A program made the translations under genes and the position numbers. 64,000 bases of DNA from Sinohyriopsis cumingii (Eukaryota > Mollusca > Bivalvia > Unionida > Unionidae). A model generated the notes under the pieces. The model worked only from the letters and a program-made list of their open reading frames with translations, made no database searches and had not been told where the DNA came from. The stretch lies in the NCBI GenBank assembly GCA_028554795.2, contig CM068832.1, positions 89,646,511-89,710,510 of the forward strand, in the 5' to 3' direction. Position 1 is the stretch's first letter; each line of letters starts with the position of its first letter. This document shows, in pieces, positions 23,651 through 32,883 of this stretch.

Positions 23651-24473
23651 AAACAACAACTTTAAAATATGAGTTTTGTCAATACTAAGTAATTGAAAAT
23701 CATACTGAAGAAATGTTTTTGTTAATACAGATTAATGGATCTAAAAAATCTCTTTCTTCTGCAGGAGTTTAAAATGTTAAATTAAAAAGGTCATGGTACA
23801 CATTGCTTTGTTCGTACACATCAGGCTCCGTAACCCATATCCAACTAAAAATTTTAGTAGAGTCTGAATAAAACGTATTTTAATCTGGATGATAATATTC
23901 TTTCTCCATTCATATATTACACCACCAAGATTGATCCAAATAAGATTACATTTTACTATAACACTGAGGATGAGTATGCCTCTTAACAACTTACAAATGT
24001 GGAGAGAATGGAGTTAAACTGAACTTTGATTTCTTTTCAACCATAGCACAAGATGATCATTTATTATGAAAAAACCTGAATAAAGTTGGAGTTCATAACC
24101 ATGACAGTCTTGATACAATATAAATTCAATATATTATTGTTGTCTTGAGGTATAGTTCTGTATATTACAATCTCACACAAGATCAGGGTATATTTTAGTA
24201 CCATACAGTTAATTCGGGATTGTATTAATACCTATTCTGGTGAATGAACATTAAATAAGATTTACTATTTTGGAACCAGTTGCAATAAAGTTTACTAAAC
24301 AAGAGAAAATATGACTTTACTATAATATCTAAAATGTAAAATCTGCAAACAGAATACTTGCTTGACTTTACACTTCAACTATATCATAATATTTATTTGA
24401 AATGAATTTATACAAACGGCATTAAATTTGGTTTCAGGCTGGTAATGACAATGGTAGTAGTGAATAGGGACGG
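23651..24473. other. Stretch without a supported gene
   Basis: AT-rich DNA. A 70-codon minus-strand frame at 23777-23989 has no recognisable content. Nothing else is visible before the tandem array that begins the right viral-type block. Confidence 0.5.
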
Positions 24474-24705
24474 TCTAGGGACTAGGGAACTTCCATGTTA
24501 AAAAGGGTATATCCACTCTGGGGACTATGTAATTTAACATGGGAGAAAAAAAAAATATCCATTCTAGGGACAAGGGGAATTTAACACGGGAGAAAGAAAA
24601 AAAACTATTCACTCTAGGGACAAGGGAAATTGAACATGGGGAATAAATCGTGGGACTGTCTTGGGACTAGGGGAAATGGAACAGGGTCGGGACCCTATTT
24701 TAATA
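24474..24705. repeat. 44-50-bp tandem array at the edge of the right viral-type block
   Basis: Five degenerate units, starting near 24474, 24518, 24563, 24613 and 24659, each beginning TCTAGGGACtAGGG and containing an AACATGGG(G/A)A segment. The array lies just past the outermost stem-loop (24852-24867), like the array at 5866-6070 on the other side of the element. Confidence 0.8.
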
Positions 24706-24716
24706 AGGTCCCGACC
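24685..24716. repeat. Perfect 10-bp inverted repeat (GGTCGGGACC / GGTCCCGACC)
   Basis: Perfect 10-bp arms with a 12-base AT-rich loop, in the last part of the 24474 array. It could form a cruciform or hairpin; its role is unknown. Confidence 0.8.
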
Positions 24717-24851
24717 TGATGGGTCTATGAAAATGGAACAGGCGAAAATTGAAACAGGGAGGGGTCTCTATTTTTTTATTATTTTTTTAAACAAAAAAAT
24801 AAAAAAAGGGGTAGGCAATTGAAAGTCAAGATCTTTTCGAGAGATAGGAAT

Positions 24852-24867
24852 GGCCCTGAAAAGGGCC
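24852..24867 (-). terminator. Perfect histone-type 3' stem-loop (copy 1)
   Basis: The minus strand reads GGCCCTTTTCAGGGCC, a perfect six-base-pair stem with a four-base TTTC loop, preceded by CCAAA and followed by ATTCC, then TCTCTCGAAAAGAT as a likely histone downstream element. In metazoans this signal is bound by SLBP and U7 snRNP and gives cleaved, non-polyadenylated mRNA ends. It begins 13 bases after the TAA of the gene at 24880-25125. The region, including about 25 bases past the downstream element (CTTTCAATTGCC), is repeated in inverted orientation at 25920-25985. Confidence 0.85.
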
Positions 24868-24879
24868 TTTGGTTTTATG

Positions 24880-25125
24880 TTAATATACCCTTAACATAAA
24901 GGGCATCTGTGACATCTTCTTCTTGACCTTAGGCTGTGCCTGACTGCAGGACCATAGATTAAGACTCTTTTGAGGCATCCTTGATGCTCCACATAAGATT
25001 CTTCGCATCCACAGGCTGGTGTCTGTCCTGTGGATAACTGTCCAGTTGGATCGGACATACATTGATATGTCCGTCCGGAACATCATCGAAGACACAAGCG
25101 TTGAAGATTGTACATCGGTCCACAT
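24880..25125 (-). CDS. Small divergent gene ending in a histone-type stem-loop; unrecognised
   Basis: An 81-codon minus-strand frame starts at ATG 25125, about 50 bases after a TATA box (CCTATAAATAAG, 25173-25180), and ends 13 bases before stem-loop copy 1. I recognise no family. The open frame is Arg/Ser/Trp-rich. Another frame over the same bases has a more protein-like composition (acidic, with IFNACVFDDVPDG and PVDAKNLMWSIKDAS) but contains two TAA codons, so the true gene may be frameshifted near its start and decayed. It forms a head-to-head pair with the gene at 25346-25910, sharing a promoter region of about 220 bases, an arrangement typical of histone gene pairs. The product is not a histone in any frame. 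Confidence 0.5.
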   Translation of the reverse strand: MWTDVQSSTLVSSMMFRTDISMYVRSNWTVIHRTDTSLWMRRILCGASRMPQKSLNLWSCSQAQPKVKKKMSQMPFMLRVY

Positions 25126-25345
25126 GTTGGGGTGCTGAGTAACAGGTGAAGGAATGCAGTGAACTGTGCTTATTTATAGGGGGAGGAAGGATTGAAACGG
25201 ATTGAGTTTGTTGACCAATCCAAACACGCGTTACAAAATTCAGTCAGCCCACGTCCAATCCGAAGAGAGCAGTCTGTGACGTCACATAGTCTATATAGAT
25301 TCGCTAGCGCCTGTGCGTAGTCAATCTAAGCGACAGTTTTTCAAC
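25126..25345. promoter_or_regulatory. Bidirectional promoter between two stem-loop genes
   Basis: The minus-strand TATA box is CCTATAAATA at 25171-25180; the plus-strand TATA box is CTATATAG at 25291-25298. Between them are two CCAAT motifs (GACCAATCC near 25210, GTCCAATCC near 25251) and a perfect CRE/ATF palindrome TGACGTCA at 25277-25284. This is a standard RNA polymerase II layout and implies transcription by host factors in the nucleus. Confidence 0.7.
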
Positions 25346-25910
25346 ATGACGGAAACTCAGAAAACGATCAGTTTGGGTGCACTGATGGTGGAGACTACCC
25401 AAGGGAACCCAGACTTACTTTCAGAAGAGGTGAATTGGGATTTTGTGGATTTTTTTACCTTGCAAGAATTTGTTCCTGAACCTTCGTCACCTTCTCCTTC
25501 ATTACCGCACATGGAAAATTTTAGACAGAGACAGAAAGAAGAATTGGAGAAATTTATACAACAGCAAAAGGAAGCGGAACAAGCTTTTCTCCTACAGCAA
25601 CAGCAGCAAGAAGAAGAGGTAAGAAAAAAACAAGAAGAAGAAGACGCAGCAGCAAAGAAACAAGGGTGTCAAAATCAAACGGTCACGGTACTGTTAGACA
25701 TTTTAGTTAAGAAGTCTGAAACAGATGTATCAGACTTCTTTATTACGGCCGAAGAGAATACGACCTTCCCAAGCTAAACACTCCAACCCTGTGACTACGC
25801 CTACTGCACCATCCTTAGTGATTTCAACGAAATCATCATCAACAGTACGCAGTCCAGAAGTAGGCCTTGGCCATGGCAAAGGCTTAAGACAGTTAAAGTT
25901 GATTGTTTAA
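25346..25910 (+). pseudogene. Coiled-coil gene with basic tail, ending in a histone-type stem-loop
   Basis: No known family. The start is ATG 25346 (MTETQKTISLGALMV), 48 bases after the TATA box; a GTG upstream extends the frame but is unlikely. The first 50 residues are acidic and contain DFVDFFTLQEFVPEP, then a long Gln/Glu/Lys coiled-coil (residues about 58-105, with QQQQQEEE). The frame closes at 25777. From about 25725 another frame stays open to TAA 25908-25910 with Lys/Arg- and Ser/Thr-rich content (RPKRIRPSQAKH, then GLGHGKGLRQLK), placing that stop 22 bases before stem-loop copy 2. I infer a single frameshift near 25725-25777. The coiled coil plus basic tail resembles the gene at 7026-7404. 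Confidence 0.55.
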
Positions 25911-25932
25911 ACTCACCCCTTACACCAAAAAA

Positions 25933-25948
25933 GGCCCTTTTCAGGGCC
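25933..25948 (+). terminator. Perfect histone-type 3' stem-loop (copy 2)
   Basis: GGCCCTTTTCAGGGCC on the plus strand, preceded by ACACCAAAAAA and followed by ATCCACG and TCTCTCGAAAAGAGAT (likely histone downstream element). Stem, loop, flanking A-rich 5' side and downstream purine element all fit the metazoan histone 3' end signal. Confidence 0.85.
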
Positions 25949-26099
25949 ATCCACGTCTCTCGAAAAGAGATAGGCTTTCAATTGCCAATAACTAAAAAAA
26001 AACATTTTACTCAATAGTACCTGTCTGTGTATGAGTGTGCGTGAGTGTAGGTTCTTATTTTAAAATCAAAACCCAAAGACACTTACCTTTTATAATTAA

Positions 26100-26105
26100 T
26101 TTATT
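26100..26105 (-). terminator. Polyadenylation signal AATAAA after the zinc-knuckle gene
   Basis: AATAAA on the minus strand, 60 bases after the stop at 26165. No stem-loop is present here, so this gene probably uses normal polyadenylation. Confidence 0.5.
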
Positions 26106-26164
26106 CTTTTATAAATATTTACAATTCACAATTCACAACAGAGCACTTTAAAAAGTTCATAGAC

Positions 26165-26621
26165 TTATTCTGTCTCATTGTTCACTCTCAGTTTTTTTAA
26201 TTTCTTCACCGTCATAGTCTTTTCCTCCTCTTCCTCCTCACTTTCTTCCCTTCTTTTCTTCTCCTGTTTCTTTTTCTTCACCTGTCTGTTTTCTTCCTCT
26301 TCTTCTTCCTCTTCCTCTGAAGAATCCCTCTCTTCTTCTGACTCCTCTTGTTTCTTTTTTGGGCAGTCTGGTGACCAATGTCCTTTTTCTTGACAATAAT
26401 AACAGGTATCTTGACTTTTGTCTCTTCTAACCCCTTTTTTTTCCTTTTTGACGGTCTGGACACTCTGAAGACCAATGCCCTTTCTTCTGACAGATATAGC
26501 AAGTATCTTGACTTTTATCTTGAAAGGAAGGAGAGTAGTCCCTCGGCTGGTCTGAAGAGAATTTTCTAATGACCCCTCGCAAAGCTCTGATGAAACGTTC
26601 AATCTTGGTAGTCTCTTCCAT
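26165..26621 (-). pseudogene. CCHC zinc-knuckle protein with Glu/Lys-rich tail
   Basis: Starts at ATG 26621 (MEETTKIERFIRALRG), about 55 bases after a TATA box (GTATATAAAG, 26677-26684). The first knuckle is CYICQKKGHWSSEC and the second is CYYCQEKGHWSPDC; both are C-x2-C-x4-H-x4-C and both follow DKSQDT, so the second arose by internal duplication. The frame breaks between them at a homopolymer run near 26435, with the second knuckle and the Glu/Lys-rich tail in another frame that ends at 26165. Knuckles of this type bind single-stranded RNA or DNA. It diverges from the DNA polymerase gene and shares its promoter region. Confidence 0.7.
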
Positions 26622-26754
26622 TGTTGTGCTCAGTTTGAGAGTGAAATGAATAGTGAAAGGACAAGACACATACCCTTTATATACGCTGGTCTGCTATGAC
26701 TATAAATTAATCCATGGTGTTTAAACTTTAGTCATTTGACTTTTTGCTATCGAG
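26622..26754. promoter_or_regulatory. Bidirectional promoter of the zinc-knuckle and DNA polymerase genes
   Basis: The minus-strand TATA box is GTATATAAAGGG (26673-26684); the plus-strand TATA box is CTATAAATTA (26700-26709), 46 bases from the polymerase ATG at 26755. The two boxes are within 30 bases, so the genes probably share upstream control. Confidence 0.65.
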
Positions 26755-29700
26755 ATGAAATGATCCAATTCATTTGAGAAGAAAGAAGAAGAAAGTAAGA
26801 GGCAGAAACGTGATCTATCGCCTCGTACTAGGGCTGAAGTCTTGGCACAAATTCATGCCAGTGATTTTGAAGAGGACATGAGTGAACCAGAATCCAAACC
26901 CTCTAAACAAAGTTTACCACCCTTAGTCAACCCTGAAAAGTACTATGACATTCGAGAGACGGAAAAGCGTCCCTCTAGAAAATTTAGAACTACGGCTTAC
27001 AAATACACAGTGAAGTTTAAAGATTTCAAGTCTGAAGTACTGTTAGAGAAAGCAAAAGGGTTCATCACCGACATGTGGGATTCTTTGCTCACCACACTCA
27101 AGCGACAATGTCAACCCAAAGAAGATGATCGCTTGAGACTTTCCATACAACATGACGGTTTGAAATCCCCTGTTTGGATCGAGTTTAGCAGCCCTGCAGA
27201 ATTGACCACTTCCAAAGTCATGGACAAGATTCAACACGTGCAACAATCTAATGACCAGTTTGACATCACCGATGGAAAAGCCACACTGGACATGACCCAC
27301 GTCTCTCCTCCTCAAGGGACCGGACAATGCAGAAAGACCTTATTGGTCAACAACCTTCGCATTACCAAAACAAGTCTTGTCCAAATTAACAATTTTCAAG
27401 ACCACATGTGTTTAGCCCGAGCCATCGTGGTGGGATGAACCTATGCCGACAAGAACGACACGGTAGAATGGAAAAGAGCCTGGGAGAACATTCGAAAATC
27501 GAACCGAGCCAAACAACGAAATGAAGCAGAACTTCTGTTACAACAAGCATGCCTGTCCAAAGACACATCCTGTGGCATTCCTGAGATGCAAAAATTGTAA
27601 GATGCCCTAGCTCCACGATACACCTTGAAAGTGCACCCTCAAGAAGTGCGCGGGTCTCTGTTGTTTCGAGGGAAAGACTTTAAGGATGGAAAATACATTC
27701 ACCTCTATCATCACGATGACCATTTCGATACCATTACCACTATCACTGGATTCCTGGGATACAAATATTACTGTGAGAAATGTGACTTATGATGGTTATA
27801 ATAATCGAGAGCAACACAAACATTGTGGATCGAAATGCTCAGGACGTTTGGCCTCTCAACCCTGTCTGAGCGAAGGGCAAGAACCAGTGCATTGTCCTGC
27901 TTGTCTGCGCACATTTGTCAGCCCTGCCTGTTACCAACAACATCTGAAGATGCAAGGTTCACAGAAGAAATGTGCTTGTCAACTCCTGAGATTGTGCCCA
28001 ATGTGTGGACAAGGTCTATGTATCAACAGTACCAAGGCACACGTATGTTCAGGAAAGAAAAAATGTCACATTTGTCACTGCATTGTGGACTTGGAACACC
28101 AATGCTACATACAAAAATACCAATCCCAACCAGAGAAAGAGGATGGTCACAAGAAGAAGAAAGGCAATTTCATCTTTTTCGATTTCGAATGCATGCAAGA
28201 GATCAGTATTCACATTCCTAATTTCTGCGTGGCTCATCGAGCGTGCGAGAAGTGATTCAAGAACCTATCTTGAGTTATTGCCCTCACTGCAGTAAGATTC
28301 CTGGAGGGCGTGAAAAAATCTTTCAAGGCCCGAACACACTAGCCGATTTCACACAATGGGTCTTAGACCCCATCGACAAGACGTGGAGCCAAGAGGACAT
28401 CGAACATTATTATGGAGATTGTCATTGTCATGCCACGGTGATGGCTCACAATTTCTCCGGATATGATGGACAGTTTCTTTTGAGATGTTATACGGAACGT
28501 GGCATCGAGCGTCCTAAAATCACTTTGAACGGAGCCAAAATCATTTTCATGTAAGTGGGACAAGTGCAGTTTAAAGATTCGATGAGCTACTTAGCCATGC
28601 CTTTGAGTCGAATGCCTAAAATGTTTGGAATGACAGAAATGGCTAAAGGGTACTTTCCACACTTTTTCAATACAGAAGCCAATCAACACGCCATTCTACC
28701 CCATTTGCCTCAGGCTCACTATTACGACCCTGACAACATGCGTACCGAACGAGAAACTTTCTACGCTTGGTACCAGGCTCACGCCTCCGACCCTTTCGAC
28801 TTTCAGGAAGAAATGCTAAAGTATCGTCGTTCCGACATGGACATTTTACGGCGATGCTGTGGAAAATTTCGAGAACTGTTCATGGAACACGGAGGGGTTG
28901 ATCATTTAAAAGAGGCTTGCACCATTGCCAAAGCGTGTTCCTTAGTCTACCGACAACGATTCATGCTTGAAAACACTGTGGCTGTCATCAGTCCTCAAAC
29001 GACCAACTATGTCAAACGTCAATACTCGGTCAAAGCCCCATGCTGGTTGCATTACTTGTGCGACAAGGAAGACAAATGGATTCAGCATGCCCGCAACGGA
29101 CAGGGCGAAAGATCATCGGAATGCATTCGGTCAATGGCTGGGACTTAGAAAACCCCAAGATCATGTACGAGTTTAACGGTTGCTTATTTCACGGATGTCC
29201 CGTCTGTTACCCTGACCGCGGCACTAAAAATCAGTTCTTACAACGAACCATGGAAGACTTGTACCAGGCCATTTGTCAGCCACGTCTAAAGTTAGAACAG
29301 GAAGGATACCAAGTGGTGGAAATGTGGGAACACAAATACAATCACCGTTTGAACACCGATCCCGAGTTTAAACGCCTCATGGAAAGTTACCAGTTCATGG
29401 ACCCCCTGAACCCAAGTAATAGTTTGTACGGAGGAAGGACCAATGCCACCTGTTTGCTGTACCAAGCTGACGAAGAGAAAGGAGAAGAAATCAAATACTT
29501 GGACGTGTGTTCACTGTATCCCTACGTGTGCCAATATTGTTGCTTTCCTGCAGGGCACCCACAATTGTTCACCGAACACATCGACCTAAAAAACATTCGA
29601 CAATACGAAGGCTTGATCAAGTGCAAAGTTTTGCCTCCCACGAACCTATACCATCCCGTCTTACCTCGCCATTGCCAAGGCAAACTTATGTTTCCTTTGT

Positions 29701-30799
29701 GCCGTACTTGTGCTGAAACGTGCAACCAAGATCAACCTTGTCATCACACCCAGGAAGAACGGGCCTTGACGGGGACATGGGTCAGCGTAGAATTGTTCAA
29801 AGCTCTGAACATGGGATACCAACTGTTAGAAGTGTACGAAATTTGCCACTTTCCCAAGACACAATAATTCCATAAGGGTGACCCCACGCAGAAAGGCATT
29901 TTCGCAGACTACGTGGATGCCTTTTTGAAACTGAGCAAGAAGCCAGTGGCTATCTGTCCTGGTGTCACACTCCCGAAGACCAAAAAACATTCAGAGAGAA
30001 ATTCTGGGCACAAGAAGGCATTACTTCAGATCACATTGAGAAAAACGAAGGCAGGCGATCGTTTGCCAAAGTGATGTTAAATTGCTTGTGGGGTAAAATG
30101 GCACAATGACCGTGTTTACCCAAGACGGAGTATTTGACCGAACCTTCCCGCTACTTTCAGATGATTCACGACAAAGCCAAATTCATGAAACACGTGGACG
30201 TCGTTCGTGAGGATTTGATCTTGGTGAATTACGAAGAAGATCTGAACTTTGTAGAAGATGACCCCTTTGGAAATGTCATCATTGCAGCTTACATGACAGC
30301 TCATGCTCGCTTAAAATTGTACGAAGCTTTAGAACTGTTAGGGGAACGTGTCTTGTACTTTGACATGGACAGTTGCATTTATATCGATCACCCGAGTCAA
30401 CAGCACCCTGACATCGAAGGAGACCGTTTAGGAGCCTGGACAGACAAGCACCCCGATGACAAGATTCTAAGTTTCGTTAGTGGTGGTCCCAAAAATTACG
30501 GCTACGAATACTGGGCCAAACAAGGAGAAGTGCACACGAAGTGTAAAGTGAAAGGACTTACTCTGAATTATCGTACCAGTCGAGTGGTCAACTTTGGCAT
30601 ATTGAAAGAAGCCTTGCAGTGTAGAGATAGTGACCACCTATCAACCCAACAAGATTGTACGTTTACCCACACACCACATCGTCAGTCGACCCTTGGAAAA
30701 AGTCTATCAAATCGTGTAGCAGAAGCGAGTGCGGCTTCCCACCCACTTTACTTTGCCGTATGGACATGTCGGTATAAAACATTGGTTGTAAGAGGATAG
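26755..30799 (+). pseudogene. Protein-primed family B DNA polymerase, Polinton/adintovirus type, heavily broken
   Basis: Replicative polymerase remnant. ATG at 26755 is followed by TGA at 26761. In order: an N-terminal domain (26842-27438), YIHLYHHDDHFDTIT (near 27690), a Cys-rich zinc-binding region (27830-28120), Exo I FFDFEC (28175-28192), Exo II HNFSGYDGQF (28447-28476), Exo III YRRSDMDILRR (from 28822), an FNGCLFHGCPVCYP insertion segment typical of the Polinton type (near 29175), polymerase motif A DVCSLYP (29502-29522), motif B KVMLNCLWGK (30068-30097) and motif C YFDMDSCIY (30356-30382). Motif C has Met where the usual sequence is DTDS. There are stops or frame changes near 27436, 27598, 27790, 28253, 28553, 29110, 29865, 29945, 30108 and 30625, so it is non-functional. 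The blocks are all present and in order, so decay is recent enough for full recognition. Confidence 0.95.
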
Positions 30800-30814
30800 C
30801 CACCCACCAGAAGG

Positions 30815-31285
30815 ATGACTTCGCCGCAGCAAGAATCGAGTGAGAAATCCAGTGAGAACTCCAAGTTCAAACCCTACCATTTTCCAGTCTTCTTACCTGA
30901 CTATTGTGATTGTGCCCGTCGATTGGACATGTTTCAAAAATGGCCTACGGATAGGGAAGGATTACCTTCTTCGTATGTTTTAGCTAGAACAGGATTTGTC
31001 TACTTCGGACCCGAGTCAGGATTGGGATACGAAGTACAGTGTTTCGCTTGCGGACTGAAGTTACGAATGGATCTATGTATCTACAAAGATTCAGCTATTC
31101 TGGAACATACTCGATGGTCTCCGCACTGCCCTTACCTTTCAATGGCCTTTCCACCCATTAAACTATGGTACAATTATGACGGTACCTTAGAGACGGTACC
31201 TTCCAAAACTAGACGTAAACACATTGCATCCTATTTCATTGTTGTTTCTTTTCCACATAATAGCTTATTTTTTATAAAATGTTAA
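30815..31285 (+). CDS. BIR-domain (IAP-like) protein
   Basis: An uninterrupted ATG-started frame of 156 codons. One BIR domain spans residues about 36-108: RRLDMFQKWP at the start, RTGFVYFG in the middle, then the zinc ligands C76-x2-C79 (CFAC), H98 and C105 (EHTRWSPHC) and PYL at the end. Spacing from C79 to H98 is 18 residues, slightly longer than the usual 16. No RING or second BIR follows; the tail is basic, then hydrophobic. BIR proteins bind caspases or other apoptosis proteins, or act in cell division; which applies here cannot be told. The gene follows the polymerase directly on the same strand. It is the longest viral-block gene without an internal stop, while its neighbour is full of them. 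Confidence 0.85.
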   Translation: MTSPQQESSEKSSENSKFKPYHFPVFLPDYCDCARRLDMFQKWPTDREGLPSSYVLARTGFVYFGPESGLGYEVQCFACGLKLRMDLCIYKDSAILEHTRWSPHCPYLSMAFPPIKLWYNYDGTLETVPSKTRRKHIASYFIVVSFPHNSLFFIKC

Positions 31286-31806
31286 ACTTTACTAATCTTT
31301 TTTCAAGATCACTTTAGTTTGCAAAAATACATCTTGTCATTTATTGGCATTCTACATTGAATTTTGTAAACTAGCTATAAACCTGACCTAATTACTCAAC
31401 TTAACTGCTGACAGAAACAGTCTACAGTAAATGTATTTCATTTCTATAGCTCGATGGATAAACATTACATCTTTTAAAGCTGTGCACAGAATAGGCCGAC
31501 ATATCACGAGTCAGGAAAACATGGGGGTGGTATCCCCTGTGTCCAAAATTAATATCATTTTGAATAGAATATTCTAGTGACAATTGCCTCTTTTCAAATG
31601 GTAAGCATTGCTTTTTTTTATTTTCATCAATCTGTCAAATTCGGTATGCATTTTGCTTTAATATTTGAGATGGAAACCTTAGGTGCATAGAAATGTCAGA
31701 CAGCATTGTACATCATGGATGGTGTCCAACATACTTTTATGATCATAAAACAAAATCCCATTTTTTAGTTATGGCCACTGATTTAAAAAATATTCATCCA
31801 AGCTAA
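31286..31806. other. Stretch without a gene, right of the viral-type block
   Basis: AT-rich DNA with stops in all frames. The right limit of the viral-type element probably lies at or near the start of this stretch; I found no terminal inverted repeat matching the left side. Confidence 0.45.
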
Positions 31807-32775
31807 ATATAATAATAATAATAATGAGGACTTTGTATAGCGCCTAATCTTTAGAAGCTCTAAGCGCTTTGCAACATTAGACAACATAAAAACATACACA
31901 ATGATATGATTACAAAAACAAACACCATGAAATTAGAAAACATAAAAAACATGCTGAGAATATTTAAGGTAGTTAACATTATTAAGTCATTAAGTTTGTT
32001 TTTGTAGTCAGAATAAGTAGTTTTGAGAGCACTCTTGAATGGGATCACTGCGTCTTTGTGTCTAAGTTCAGTGGGCAATTCATTCCATGTTGCTGGGCCC
32101 TGGTATGCAAAAGAATGCTGTCCATGTGACTTTGTTTTCATAGTGAGAATAATGAGTATATGATTGTCGGAAGAGGAGTGTAAGTATCTTGCTTGTGTGT
32201 ACACATAGGTGAGGTCGGATAGGTATGTTGGACTAGAGTCTGTCAGTGAAACGTAGCACAGAGAACTAATGTTGTGTTTGATTCTGGATCGAATGGATAG
32301 CCAGTGTTGGGTACAGAGCAGCGGGGAGGTGTGCTCTGATTGTGGTACTCTAAGTATGATCCAAGCAGCTATGTTTTGAACTTTTTGAAGTCTCTGCAGT
32401 AGATATTAAGATGAACCAGACAGAATTGAGTTACCATAGTCCAGTCTTGAAAGCAGTAATGAACACACAAGTGTTTTAGTGGCATCAGCTGAAAGATATC
32501 TGAGAATGGAGCTGATGCGTCTCAGCTCAAGATACGCAGCCTTGCATATGTTCATGACATGTTGGTGCAATGTGAGAGTACTGTCCAGAGTAACACCTAG
32601 GTTTTGTACTGATTGTGTGAATTTAATGTTGGTGTTGCTGATATTTATTGTGTGAGGTAAAGGATGTGAATGAGAAAGTCTTTGATAAGTAAGTATGGCT
32701 TGATTTAAATTGTGTTTTTCATGTGACTTGCCAGAGATTTTTAAATGAATTGATAAAGTAACTTGAGACACATTT
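31807..32775 (-). mobile_element. 5'-truncated L2/CR1-type LINE
   Basis: The minus strand encodes the C-terminal RT region: FTQSVQNLGVTLDSTLTLHQ, KTLVCSLLLSRLDYGNS and, after frame breaks, SFAYQGPATWNELPTEL. The 3' end is AAAGCGCTTAGAGCTTCTAAAGATTAGGCGCTATAC-type sequence with a (TTA)n tail at 31807-31822. The same element, in the opposite orientation and more complete, ends the window at 62.3-64.0 kb. Confidence 0.85.
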
Positions 32776-32883
32776 CAAAGTACACGTTTTAAAAATATTC
32801 CATTGATTATTGCTGGCATTTAGAAAAATGCAATGCATCCTTTGTTGTGAAACTTATTTTAAAACATTGTATTACTCATGCAG

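Noticed and set aside
24852-25948. Actual histone genes
   Set aside because: I read all frames of both genes next to the stem-loops and saw no histone-fold sequence or histone-type tail.
26178-26393. Ser/Phe-rich plus-strand frame
   Set aside because: It is the antisense of the Glu/Lys-rich tail of the zinc-knuckle gene.
5767-31285. A retroviral-type integrase or packaging ATPase of the element
   Set aside because: I searched the frames for the integrase zinc-binding and catalytic patterns and for a Walker-type ATPase and saw none; they may have been in the gap or lost.
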